A stretch of 64,000 nucleotides of DNA, taken from Pseudoclavibacter helvolus (GTDB lineage Bacteria; Actinomycetota; Actinomycetes; Actinomycetales; Microbacteriaceae). The stretch lies in contig NZ_JACHWJ010000002.1 in assembly GCF_014191305.1 (NCBI RefSeq), positions 310,001 to 374,000 on the forward strand, read 5' to 3'. The position numbers were made by a program, and so were the translations under genes. The notes under the pieces were generated by a model that worked only from the letters and a program-made list of their open reading frames with translations, was not told where the DNA came from and made no database searches. Positions 24,439 to 34,074 of this stretch are shown piece after piece (position 1 is the stretch's first letter; every line of letters starts with the position of its first letter).

Positions 24439-27400
24439 TCAGCGCAGCACTGACACCCCACGGAAGCGCAGCGTGACCAGCTGGAACGGGCGCACCGAGA
24501 GCGCCAGCGCGCCCTCCGCATCCACGATCGCCGTCTGGTCGACGTCACGTTCGAGCAGGTCGGTCTCAGCGACCGACTCGAACGCGAACCCGGGCGTCAC
24601 GACTGCCCGAGCCTTCGCACCGCGAGCCTCATACAGGCGGACGACGACGTCGCCGCTCTGGTCCTCGGCCAGCTTCACGGCCTCCACCATGACGGCCGGG
24701 TCGTCGACCGTCAGCAGCGGCTCGATCGCCGCGGCTCCGGTCACGGCGCGCGGTGCGACGTTGAGCCGGTAGCCCTCAGCGGCCGCGTCCAGCACATCCG
24801 CACCCACTCGCACCGAGGTGCGGAGCACGTGCCGGCCCTGGTCGGCGTGCGGGTCCGGGAAGGTGGGAGCGCGCAGCAGCGACTCCCGCACGAGGGTGGT
24901 CGTGCTGCCGGCTTCGCGGGTCGTGCGGGTCACGTCGTGCCCGTACGTCGAGTCGTTCGCGACGGCGACCCCGTAGCCGGTCTCGCCGACGTGCACCCAG
25001 CGGTGCGCGCTCGTCTCGAACCGTGCGACGTCCCACGACGTGTTGCGGTGGATGGGGCGGTTGACGTGCCCGAACTGGATCTCGGACGACGACCGCTCCG
25101 CGTGCACATCCAGCGGGAACGCCAGCTTGAGGAGCTTCTGACGCTCCTGCCAGTCGACATCCGTCGTCAGGTCGAGCGTCGGACGCCCGGCGCTCAGCGA
25201 CAGCTCCTGCACGAAGGTGCTCGAGCCGTGCGAGCGAGACACGCGCACGACGACCCGGTCGGTGTCCTCCGAGACGACCTCGATCGAGTCGACCGAGCGG
25301 ATCGGGCGGCCGTGGCGCTGGTAGTGCACGTCGATGTCCCACGCATCCCACTGGGCGGGGGTGTCGCGGTAGATCCACAGCTCGGCGGCGCGCTCACCGG
25401 CCGGAACCAGCTCGAGATCAGCGGCGATGTCGAAGAGCGACGACACGAGACCGTCGGCGTCGATCGTGACACGCACCAGCGAGTTGTCGAGCACGAGGGT
25501 GTCGCCGGAGCGCGTGAGCGTCACCGGGGCACCGTGCGAGGCGGCACCTGAGTTGGCACCGGATGCGCCACCACCGAGCGCGGGCACCCCGTCCACCGCG
25601 TACGGTCTGGCGTTCGCGAGCAGTGCCGTCTCGCCGGCGCCCGTCAGCGAGCCGAGCGCCGACGCGATGAGCGTCTCGAGCTCACCCGCGACGCGCTCGT
25701 AGTGCTCCTCCGCGACCTGGTGCACCCAGGCGATGGAGGAGCCCGGCAGGATGTCGTGGAACTGCTGCAGCAGTACCGTCTGCCAGGCTGAATCGAGCTC
25801 GGCGTACGGGTACGCGGCTCCCTTGCGGATCGCCGCGGCGGTCGCCCAGAGCTCTGCCTCGCGCAGGAGGTGCTCGCTTCGGCGGTTGCCGCGCTTCGTG
25901 CGCGCCTGCGAGGTGTAGGTGCCGCGGTGGAACTCGAGGTAGATCTCGCCGGACCAGACCGGGGCTGCTCGAGCTCGGCCTCCGCCTGCTCGAAGAACGC
26001 CTGCGGGCTCGTCATCTCGACCGTCGGGGACCCCTCGAGGTTGCGGGTGCGCTCGGCGGCCGAGACCATCTCGCGCGTCGGGCCGCCGCCGCCGTTGCCG
26101 TAGCCGAACGGCACGAGCGACGAGTTGGCCTCGCCCTTCTCCTTGTAGTCGCGCTGCGCCTTGTGCAGTTCCTCCTGTGAGAGCACGGAGTTGTAGGTGG
26201 CGACGGGCGGGAAGTGCGTGAACACCTGCGAGCCGTCGATGCCCTCCCAGTTGAACGTGTGGTGCGGCATGACGTTCGTCTCGTTCCACGACGGCTTCTG
26301 CGTCAGGAAGTACTTCGAGCCGGCTGCCTTCACGATCTGGGGGAGCGCCGCCGAGTAGCCGAAGGAGTCTGGCAGCCACACCTCTGGCGGCTCGATGCCG
26401 AACTCGCGGATGAAGAAGCCCTTGCCCGCGACGAACTGGCGGGCCATGGCCTCGCCGCCAGGCAGGTTCGTGTCCGACTCCACCCACATGCCGCCGACGG
26501 GCACGAAGCGCCCGTCGAGGACGCGCACCTTGATGCGCTCCAACAGGTCGGGGTAGTGCTCCTTCATCCACGCGAACTGCTGCGCGGACGAGCAGGCGAA
26601 TAGGAAGTCGTCGTTCCCGTCCATGAGCGACAGCACGTTCGAGAAGGCGCGGGCGCACTTGCAGATCGTCTCGCGCACGGGCCACAGCCAGGCCGAGTCG
26701 ATGTGCGCGTGCCCGACGGCGACCAGGTGGTGGGCGCTTGCGTAAGCGGGGGAGGCGAGCAGGGGCGCGAGCACCTCGCGGCCGGCTTTCGCCGTGCTGG
26801 AGATATCGTCCGGGTCGAGCGTGTCGATGAGGCGCTCGAGCCCGCGCAGGATCTCCGCGCGCCGAGGCTGCTCCTCGCCGAGCTCGCGCCACAGGCCATC
26901 GAGGGTCCACACGTCCTGCGCCAGCTCCCACACGGGAACGTCGCGCAGGCCGATGTCGAGCACACCTGTGCGGTAGTTGGGGGCATCGCCCGAGGTGGCG
27001 AGGTCGCCCATGGGGGTCGGCGCGTAGACCGACTCGCCCTGCACGTCCGGGTTCGAAGCGGCCTCTATATAGAGGTCGATGCTGTCGCCTGGTCCGATCT
27101 CGAGCGGCACCGCGGTGTTGCGCGGCTCGATGGCCTTCAGGATGTGCCCCTCGGGGGTCCAGACGAGCCCCTCGGCCTGGAAGCCGGGGTGGCCGCTCAC
27201 GAAGCCGAGGTCGACGAGCACCTCGACGCGAGCATCCGTCATCTCCCAGTCGGCGGGAACCGTGCCGGTGATGTGGAACCACGTGGTTCCCCACGGGCGG
27301 CTCCACTCGTCGCCGACCCGGAAGGGCGCGTACTCCTGGGCGACGGCCTCGGCGAACGGCACGGGCTCGCCCGGCACATCCCACGAGGTGAACGTGAGCG

Positions 27401-27488
27401 GCACGCGCTCGCGGTAGATGGCGGGGGTGAGGCGTTCGGAGACGAACCGGCGGTTCCGGAGGTCGACGAACTGCGTGGGGTCAGGCAT
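24439..27488 (-). pseudogene. GH38 alpha-mannosidase, frameshifted
   Basis: Two overlapping frames together make one glycoside hydrolase family 38 alpha-mannosidase, which removes alpha-linked mannose from glycans. The first frame (27488 down to about 25965) has the zinc/catalytic motifs GHAHIDSAWLWP and WLPDSFGYSAALP, the latter with the nucleophile Asp. The second frame (about 25965-24439) supplies SGEIYLEFHRGTYTSQ, the QQFHDILPGSSIAW helix and the C-terminal beta domains. One missing base in the C4 run at about 25957-25966 explains the break: adding one base restores 1016 codons, the normal length. As it stands, the protein ends soon after the catalytic domain. Two broken permease genes lie just upstream, so the whole locus looks decayed. 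Confidence 0.85.
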
Positions 27489-27530
27489 GGGGCGCCTTTC
27501 TGCGTTGGAGGAAGAGGTGGAAGTCGTAGG

Positions 27531-28402
27531 TCAGCCCTTGACGGCGCCGGCGAGCGCAAACGAGCCGCCGCCGAGGCGGGACACGAGCACGTACAGCGCC
27601 AGGACCGGCAGTGAGTAGAGGAGCGAGAACGCGGCCAGCTGCCCGTAGGCGACCGCGCCGTACTGGCCGAAGAACGAGAAGACGCTCACCGCGGCGGGCA
27701 GCTTGTCTGGGCTCAGCAGCAGGATGAACGGGATGAAGAAGTTCCCCCAGGTCTGGATGAAGACGAAGATGAACACGACCGCGATGCCGGGGCGCCGTCC
27801 GTCCAGGCGGCCTCCTCGAGGGAGACGGGCACCGAGTCCATGAAGTTCTTCATCATCCAGATCGCCATCGGCAGGGACGTCGCGGCGAGGAAGAGGATCG
27901 TCCCGAACATGTTGTCGATGAGGTTGAACGCCACGAACAGCGCGTAGACGGGCACCATCATCGCCGTGATCGGCAGGCAGGTCCCGAACAGCACCCCGTA
28001 GAGGAACGGCTTGTTGATGCGCGACTTGTACCTGGAGAGGGGATACGCGGCGAGGATCGCTGCGAGCACCGTCACGATCGCGCAGCCGCCGGAGAGCACG
28101 AGGCTGTTCCAGAGCGGGATGAGCGAGATCTCCGGTGTGAGGACGGCCGTGAAGTTGGCGAACGACGGGGCTTCCGGCCACTTGACCGACAGGGTGGCGG
28201 TCGAGTCGAAGGACGCGAGCACCAGCCAGACGAGGGGGAGGAGGAAGATGACGCCGATGACGACGAGCACGATGTTGGCGAACCAGCGCATCGCCCGCCC
28301 GCGCGGGGCGGCTGCGCTCGTCTCGATGTGGTGGCTGCCGGTCGCGATCGACCTGGTAGTGGGCGCGGGATCAGCCGCGGCCACGGATGTGTTGAGTGAC
28401 AT
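27531..28402 (-). pseudogene. Sugar ABC transporter permease (MalG type) with internal deletion
   Basis: The first frame from ATG 28402 gives a normal MalG-like N-terminus and membrane segments down to the start of the EAA loop (VSLEEAAWTDGA). The sequence then jumps, with a frame change at about 27789-27796, to RPGIAVVFIFVFIQTWGNFF and a normal C-terminus. In intact relatives about 14-15 residues ending in LP separate DGA from the PGI, so roughly 46 bp (3n+1) appear deleted. Restoring them would give about 305 aa. The lost piece is the ATPase-contact loop, so the protein should be non-functional. Confidence 0.8.
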
Positions 28403-28404
28403 GG

Positions 28405-28720
28405 TCAGTCCACCTCCGGTTTGAGCGCCCGAATGTAGGCGACCGAGAAGAGCGCGCCGACGAGCAGGAGCATGGTGGCGATGGCGGTGCCGAAGCCGAG
28501 TTGGCCGAAGCGGAACGCCTCTTGGTAGGCGAGGAGCGGCAGCGTGGTGCTGTCGGTGCCCGGCCCGCCGTTGGTCATGACGAAGATGAGCGCGAAGACC
28601 GAGAGCGTCTGCAGGGTCGTGAGCATAAGGTTCGTCGAGATGCTGCGGCGGATCATGGGCAGCGTGATGAGGGCGAAGCGCTGCCATCCCGTCGCGCCGT
28701 CGACCTCCGCCGCCTCGGTA
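28405..28720 (-). pseudogene. Sugar ABC transporter permease (MalF type), C-terminal fragment
   Basis: Only the C-terminal third of a MalF-like permease remains: the EAA loop (TEAAEVDGATGW, ITLPMIRRSI) and the last two membrane segments (LMLTTLQTLSVFALIFVMTN onward). The homology stops abruptly at about 28716-28720, where antisense DUF475 sequence begins. The N-terminal about 190 residues and the binding-protein gene expected upstream are gone. It ends 2 bp before the MalG-type start, as in an intact operon. Confidence 0.82.
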
Positions 28721-28721
28721 T

Positions 28722-29834
28722 TTGCGAAGTTCAATTCGACATGTCCTGACCGTTCCTGCTGTGTTGGCCGTCGTTGTCGGCGTCGTCGTTTGGGAGATGC
28801 TCCGCCTGCAAATCGCCGTCGCGTTCCTCTTCACGGTTGTGCTTGAGATCGCAATGGGCGTCAAATCGTCCGTGCCGATGGCAGGCGTCGCGTCCCGAAT
28901 CGACGATCGGTCCCGTCGAGTGTTTCTGACCTTCGGCATCGTGCTCGGGGTCGTCTTCGACAGGCTCCTGATTCCTGAGCTCGCGGTCGCGGCGGAGCAC
29001 CTGAGTACTGGAGACGTGGGGCGAGCGCTCCGCGAGATCGTCGACGAGCCTGACCTCTTTGCGGCGGACCTCCTGGCGGTTCGACCCCTTCTCGCAGCAT
29101 TCGGGGCGGTCTTCGTGTGGCTCGTGTTCGCCGAGTACCTCTTCAACACCGACCGCACGGAACGACGGGCGTGGCTGGGGGCGCCGGAAGCCGCGCTGGC
29201 CAGAGTGGAACGACCGTGGCTGGTGTCTGCGATAACGGCCGCAGCAGGCGCGACCACCGTTGCCGTCTTCGTGGAAGGGACCTCCTCGGTCGTGATCCTC
29301 GCGATGGGAGCCGCTGGCGGTGCGACGTACGCTCTCTCGAAGGGCATCTCGCGTTGGGCTCGTCGCAGCACGGGGCGCCGCGCCGTCTCCGTGCACGCAG
29401 GTACCGTCATTTTCGAACGCGCCCTCGTGATCTTCCTCATGTGCGAGATCCTCGACGGTGTGTCGGTCCTGCAATCGATGAAAGTTGTGCCGCAGCCCAT
29501 CCTGCAGATCCTGGTCGTTGGCGCTGCCGTGACGGTTGGTGCCGTGGTTCTTGCACGCGCCAGCAGCCGAGTCGTCGAAGCCGAGGGGCTCAGCAGGAAC
29601 AAGCATCTGCGTGCGGGGGCCGCCTACGTTCTCGGCGTCCTGAGCATCATGCTTTGGGCGAGTCTCCTCTTCCCCATTCCTGGCATCATCGCCGCCTGGG
29701 TGGGTACCGTCATCATTCTGGCTGCCTTTGTCACCTCCTGGCAGAGCTGGGACGACCTCAGGGCCAGCCTCTTACGCCGCACCCCCACGACCCAGAGCAA
29801 GCTGACGCCGGATGAAGCCGAACTCCCGCGCTAA
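28722..29834 (+). CDS. DUF475 family integral membrane protein (TerC-like), divergent
   Basis: A 370-aa protein with about eight membrane segments aligning end to end with DUF475, a TerC-related family. In typical members the first conserved helix carries an acidic FDN-type motif; here the equivalent reads LEIAMGVKSSVPMA. The second repeat, usually with another acidic FD, reads CEILDGVSVLQSMK. The presumed metal-binding acids therefore look lost. The TTG start (28722) lies at the recombination junction with the MalF fragment and has no visible ribosome site, so the original start may be missing. The stop precedes the carbonic anhydrase start by 61 bp. Base composition is less GC-rich than the neighbours. 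Confidence 0.72.
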   Translation: MRSSIRHVLTVPAVLAVVVGVVVWEMLRLQIAVAFLFTVVLEIAMGVKSSVPMAGVASRIDDRSRRVFLTFGIVLGVVFDRLLIPELAVAAEHLSTGDVGRALREIVDEPDLFAADLLAVRPLLAAFGAVFVWLVFAEYLFNTDRTERRAWLGAPEAALARVERPWLVSAITAAAGATTVAVFVEGTSSVVILAMGAAGGATYALSKGISRWARRSTGRRAVSVHAGTVIFERALVIFLMCEILDGVSVLQSMKVVPQPILQILVVGAAVTVGAVVLARASSRVVEAEGLSRNKHLRAGAAYVLGVLSIMLWASLLFPIPGIIAAWVGTVIILAAFVTSWQSWDDLRASLLRRTPTTQSKLTPDEAELPR

Positions 29835-29895
29835 TGCGTCGGCGCCCATTGCAAGCCAATACCCTAAACAGCAGGCCCCAGATGAAAGAGGAAAC

Positions 29896-30558
29896 ATGAC
29901 TGCACCCCGCGTGACGCCACAGGAAGCCTGGGATGACCTCGTCCAGGGCAACGAACGCTTCATCAAGGGCGATCTGCTCCACCCGCAACAGAGCGCAGCC
30001 CGCCGCACCGAGATATCCGGCAGCCAGGCGCCGAACGCCGCGTTCCTCGGGTGCTCCGACTCGCGAGTCGCCGCGGAGATCCTGTTCGACTGTGGCCTTG
30101 GCGACCTGTTCGTCGCCAGGAACATGGGCCAGATCGCCAACGAGAACACGACCGCGACCATGGAGTTCGCCGTTGCTGAGCTCGGTGTTGCCGTTATCGT
30201 CGTGCTCGCCCACGGCTCGTGCGGCGCGGTCAAGGCCGCCATCAACCAGACGACGGCGCACCCACGCGACGTGACGCCGGCCATCAAGGACGAGCTTGCG
30301 CGCATCCAGCCGTCGGTGCAGGAAGAGTGGTTCACGAGCGACCAGTCGACTCCGTACGTCGATGAGGCGCAGATCGACCCAGACGCCGTCGGCCGCCGCC
30401 ACCTGTACTCGACGATCAACGCACTCGTGCGCAGCTCGCGCGTGATCAGCGACGCCGTCGCGAGCGGTGCACTCAGCATCGTCGGCTGCCAGTACGAGCT
30501 CGCCGACGGGCGCGTGGCACCTGTCACGGCCATCGGCCAGCTCGCCATCACCCGCTGA
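29896..30558 (+). CDS. Beta-class carbonic anhydrase
   Basis: A 220-aa carbonic anhydrase that interconverts CO2 and bicarbonate. Zinc ligands are visible: Cys53 and Asp55 with Arg57 in GCSDSRVAAE, and His106/Cys109 in AHGSCGAVKAA. The ATG at 29896 has GAGGAA 6 nt upstream, so the longer in-frame extension from 29812 is not used. It follows the DUF475 gene on the same strand and precedes a methyltransferase gene. Length and motifs are complete. Confidence 0.93.
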   Translation: MTAPRVTPQEAWDDLVQGNERFIKGDLLHPQQSAARRTEISGSQAPNAAFLGCSDSRVAAEILFDCGLGDLFVARNMGQIANENTTATMEFAVAELGVAVIVVLAHGSCGAVKAAINQTTAHPRDVTPAIKDELARIQPSVQEEWFTSDQSTPYVDEAQIDPDAVGRRHLYSTINALVRSSRVISDAVASGALSIVGCQYELADGRVAPVTAIGQLAITR

Positions 30559-30607
30559 GCCGGCGTGTCCGGTCGCGCGGCGCGAGAGGCTCCGTCGAGG
30601 TGAACTA

Positions 30608-31216
30608 ATGAGCGTCGAAGACGCCTCAAAGGCTTACGCCGAGCGCGCTCGGGAGTACGCGGACCTGCTCGGCAGCATCTCAGCGACCGCCGAGCAGGAC
30701 CGCGAGCTCATCGGGTCATGGGCGCACCGGATCGAGGGTCCAGTGCTCGACGTGGGCTGCGGGCCAGGGCACTGGACGGCATGGCTGCGAGACCGCGGGG
30801 TGGACATCGGGGGAGTCGACCCTGTTCGCGAGTTCCTGGCCATCGCCGCGGACCGCCACCCGGGCTGCGAGTTCCGGCACGGCACCGCCGAGGCTCTCGA
30901 CGTGGCGTCGGCGAGCCTGGGCGGCGTACTTGCCTGGTACTCGCTTATCCACCTCGAGCCGTCCCGCCTCCCGGTTGCGCTCGCGGAACTCGCCCGGTGC
31001 ATTCGCCCGGGCGGCGGGCTACTTGTGGGCTTCTTCGAAGGGGCGAGGGTCGCGGCGTTTGAACACCGGGTGATCACCGGGTACACATGGCCGATTGCCG
31101 AGCTGGCCGCCCTCATCGACGGCGCAGGGTTCGCCGTTCAGGAGGCTCACGCGCGCACCGACTCAGGCGCGCGACCGCACGGGGCGCTCGTCGCGGTGCG
31201 CGTATCCGGAGACTAG
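30608..31216 (+). CDS. Class I SAM-dependent methyltransferase
   Basis: A 202-aa methyltransferase. Motif I is GPVLDVGCGPGHWTAWL, an acidic residue ends strand 2 (GVDPVREFL), and motif III/post-motif regions FRHGTAEALDVAS and RCIRPGGGLLVGFFEGAR are clear. It resembles UbiE/Methyltransf_11 proteins; the acceptor is unknown. The ATG at 30608 has GAGGTGA upstream and lies 49 bp after the carbonic anhydrase stop, so it may belong to the same transcript. Confidence 0.85.
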   Translation: MSVEDASKAYAERAREYADLLGSISATAEQDRELIGSWAHRIEGPVLDVGCGPGHWTAWLRDRGVDIGGVDPVREFLAIAADRHPGCEFRHGTAEALDVASASLGGVLAWYSLIHLEPSRLPVALAELARCIRPGGGLLVGFFEGARVAAFEHRVITGYTWPIAELAALIDGAGFAVQEAHARTDSGARPHGALVAVRVSGD

Positions 31217-31229
31217 GACGCCGAGAAGA

Positions 31230-32225
31230 TCAGGCGGGGACGTGCGGCGGCCCCCGAAGGGAGTGCACGAACGCGAGCTTCTCGATGACCTTGTCCGGCA
31301 ACACAAACGGGTAGAGGTCACGCTGCCCGAGCGAGCGGTTGACGACGTTCATGGCGGTCGCGAACGGCATCCAGCTGTTGATGACCACGTCGCGAGCAGA
31401 TGCGCCGGGCTCCGGCGCGGGCAGCAGCTCGAACGCCACCGCCGTCTCGAGGGTGTCCTGGATGTGCAGGTAGTGCGCCCAGGTCTCCGCGAAGTCCTCG
31501 TACGGGTGCATGGTCGCGTAGCTGCTGAGGTAGTCGTCGCGCCAATTCTCCGGTGGGCCCTCCTCGTAGTGGCGGTCGATCTCTGCCTGGTAGTCGGCGC
31601 GCTCTTCTCCGAAGAGCTCCCGAGCCTCGTCGATGCGCGAGGTCAGTTCGACGAGTTGCCACTCGTAGTAGTGCCCGCTCTCGTGGCGGAAGTGCCCAAG
31701 CATCGTGCGGTAGGGCTCTTCGAGGCGCTGGCGCACCTGCTCCCGGTAGCTGTCGTCGCCCTCGGCGAGGTCGATCGTGATGACGCCGTTGGCATGGCCG
31801 ATCGTGACGTTCTCGGAGACGCTCGAGAGCAGGTCGAAGACCGGCGCCTGCCCGACGGTGGCGGGCTCGCCGCCCTCCTGGGGTCGCGTCGCGAAGCCGA
31901 GGCGCGTGAGATCGCGCACGAGGTGCCGCTTCGACTCCTCGGCGACGGGGAACAGCTTCAGGCCCTTGGCATCGGCGTTGCTCGGCCGGGTCCGGGTCAG
32001 CTGGCAGCTCTCGCAGAGTCCTGACGGCTGCGCCGTCAGCCACGTGCATCTCGCGAGTTCAGCGTTGCTGCACCGCCGGAGGCCGGCGTCCTGTGCAGCG
32101 TTGCCACCTTCGACGAGCACGTCGTCGAGGCCGAGGACGTAGCCCAGCTTCGACGAGCATCGCTCGCAGGACACCGAGTCGAAGAAGACCTCGTTCTCGC
32201 ACACATCACAGTGGAACCGTCGCAC
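31230..32225 (-). CDS. Zinc-ribbon zinc-dependent metallopeptidase family protein
   Basis: A 331-aa cytoplasmic protein combining an N-terminal zinc ribbon (FHCDVCENEVFFDSVSCERC with further cysteines at about 50-75) and a metallopeptidase-like domain with HEXXH in LGHFRHESGHYYEWQLV. It matches the COG4307-type putative zinc-binding metallopeptidases, whose substrates are unknown. It is convergent with the methyltransferase gene (13 bp between stops) and not obviously in an operon. There is no signal peptide. Confidence 0.82.
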   Translation of the reverse strand: MRRFHCDVCENEVFFDSVSCERCSSKLGYVLGLDDVLVEGGNAAQDAGLRRCSNAELARCTWLTAQPSGLCESCQLTRTRPSNADAKGLKLFPVAEESKRHLVRDLTRLGFATRPQEGGEPATVGQAPVFDLLSSVSENVTIGHANGVITIDLAEGDDSYREQVRQRLEEPYRTMLGHFRHESGHYYEWQLVELTSRIDEARELFGEERADYQAEIDRHYEEGPPENWRDDYLSSYATMHPYEDFAETWAHYLHIQDTLETAVAFELLPAPEPGASARDVVINSWMPFATAMNVVNRSLGQRDLYPFVLPDKVIEKLAFVHSLRGPPHVPA

Positions 32226-32327
32226 GGGGGAGCCTCACTTCTGCCGCGGCTCAGGGGTGCCGCGACGACCGACGCATCGCTGTACGCGGGGTCAGGTGGG
32301 AGGCCGCGGCGCTTGACATTGCGCCGG

Positions 32328-33146
32328 CTACTCGCGAACGGCCCCCTCGAGCATCCCCTGGATGAAGTGGCGCTGCAGGAACACGTAGAGCACGACGACG
32401 GGCAGCGCCACCATGATGGCGCCCGCCGCGAGCAGCGCCGTACCCTGCGTGTACTGCCCTTGGAAGAACGCGAGGCCGAGGGGCGCCGTGCGCACGCTAC
32501 CGTTCGGCGACATGACGAGCGGGATGAGGAACTCGTTCCAGGTCCACATGAACGTCAGCAGCACGAGCGTCAGGATCGCGGGTCGGCCGATGGGCACGAG
32601 CACCTGCCACAGGATGCGCATGGAGCCTGCCCCGTCGAGCTTGGCCGCGTCGATGAGCGCCTGGCTGGAGGAGCGGAAGTAGGTGCGCATCCAGAACGTG
32701 CCGAACGCGATCGACATGGCGATCTGGGGAAACGCGACGCCCCACACCGTGTTCGTGAGGCCCACGGTGCGCAGGTCGAAGTAGAGCGGAACGATGAACG
32801 CCTCCGTCGGCACCATGATGCCGAGCAGGAACAGGTAGAAGATCGGCGTCGCGCCGCGGAACTTCATGGTGCCGAGCGCGTAGCCAGCGAGGATGGACGC
32901 GAGGACGGCGACCACCACCACGATCACCGCGACGACCACCGACGTCAGCATGTACTGCCCGAACCTGGCGACCTCCCACGCCGTGGGGAAGTTCTCCCAG
33001 TGGAAGACTCGGCCCTCCTGCGCGACGCTCGCGTTCTCCGGCCCGAACGCAAGCGTGACGATGACGCTGATCGGCCCGAGGATGACAAGCCCGAAGACGC
33101 CGAGGATCAGGTAGTTCGCGACCTTCTCGAACGGGGAGACCTTCAT
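32328..33146 (-). CDS. Carbohydrate ABC transporter permease (MalG type)
   Basis: A 272-aa permease with six membrane segments and an intact EAA loop (QALIDAAKLDGAGSMRILWQ followed by LVPIGRPAIL). The start ATG (33146) overlaps the MalF-type stop codon (ATGA). It is the last gene of a binding protein / MalF / MalG sugar-import operon with no ATPase; like many actinobacterial systems it probably uses a shared MsiK-type ATPase encoded elsewhere. The PfkB kinase and GH4 glycosidase nearby suggest an oligosaccharide or glycoside substrate. Confidence 0.92.
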   Translation of the reverse strand: MKVSPFEKVANYLILGVFGLVILGPISVIVTLAFGPENASVAQEGRVFHWENFPTAWEVARFGQYMLTSVVVAVIVVVVAVLASILAGYALGTMKFRGATPIFYLFLLGIMVPTEAFIVPLYFDLRTVGLTNTVWGVAFPQIAMSIAFGTFWMRTYFRSSSQALIDAAKLDGAGSMRILWQVLVPIGRPAILTLVLLTFMWTWNEFLIPLVMSPNGSVRTAPLGLAFFQGQYTQGTALLAAGAIMVALPVVVLYVFLQRHFIQGMLEGAVRE

Positions 33147-34057
33147 GCGCGGTCTCCGATCCGGTTCACGACGAAGTTGATGGCGAAGACGATAAGGGTG
33201 AGCACGGCACCGACGGCCGTTGCCGCCCCGACCTCGCCGAGTTCGAACGCCCGGCGGTACACCTCGAAGCTCGGTACGGTCGTGGACGTGCCTGGCCCGC
33301 CGCTTGTCGTGACGTAGATCAGGTCGAAGGTCTTGAGGGCCGCCACGATCGTGAGCGTCAGCGCCACCGTGATCTCGCCGCGCACGGAGGGCAGGGTGAT
33401 CGAGAAGAACTCGCGTACGGGCCCGGCCCCGTCGAGCCGCGCCGCCTCGTACAGATCCTTCGGCACCCTGCTCATGCCCGCCATGAGCAGCACCGTCACG
33501 AGGCCGAGCGACACCCACGAGCCGATGAGGCCGACGGCCGGCAGCGTGAAGGTGTAGTCGCCGAGCCACGCGCGCGTCCAGCTCTCCAGCCCCACGAGGC
33601 GCAAGAGCCCGTTGAGCGGCCCGTCCGGCGCGTAGATCTGCCGCCACGTGACGGCCACGACGACCATGGCGATGACCTGCGGCAGGAAGATGAGCGTGCG
33701 GAAGAACCCAAGCCCGCGCACCTGCGCGCGCGTGAGGATCGCCGCGAGCATGAGCCCGACCGCGAGCGGCAGGATCGAGTAGAAGAAGATGAGCACAAAC
33801 GCGTGCCCGAACGCCTCCCGGAGGCGCTCGTCCTGAACGATCTGCACGTAGTTGTCGAACCCGACGAACGTAGATGCGCCCAGCCCATCCCACTCGAAGA
33901 ACGAGAACTGCACGGCTCGGACGAGCGGGAACAGCAGGAACGTGCCGTAGAGGATGAACGCGGGCGCGAGGTACGCGAACGGCACCCAGGCGGGGGTGCC
34001 CCTGCTGGCACCCCTCGCCGGGCGGCGTCCACGCGCCGTCGTGCTCGAGTCAGACAT
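33143..34057 (-). CDS. Carbohydrate ABC transporter permease (MalF type)
   Basis: A 304-aa permease with a polar Arg-rich N-terminus, six membrane segments (first: VPFAYLAPAFILYGTFLLFP) and an EAA loop, DLYEAARLDGAGPVREFFS, followed by ITLPSVRGEI. It forms the heteromeric channel with the MalG-type subunit encoded next. It begins 17 bp after the binding-protein stop. Intact and of normal length, in contrast to the broken pair at 27.5-28.7 kb. Confidence 0.92.
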   Translation of the reverse strand: MSDSSTTARGRRPARGASRGTPAWVPFAYLAPAFILYGTFLLFPLVRAVQFSFFEWDGLGASTFVGFDNYVQIVQDERLREAFGHAFVLIFFYSILPLAVGLMLAAILTRAQVRGLGFFRTLIFLPQVIAMVVVAVTWRQIYAPDGPLNGLLRLVGLESWTRAWLGDYTFTLPAVGLIGSWVSLGLVTVLLMAGMSRVPKDLYEAARLDGAGPVREFFSITLPSVRGEITVALTLTIVAALKTFDLIYVTTSGGPGTSTTVPSFEVYRRAFELGEVGAATAVGAVLTLIVFAINFVVNRIGDRA

Positions 34058-34074
34058 TCGCCGCGAGGTTCGCG

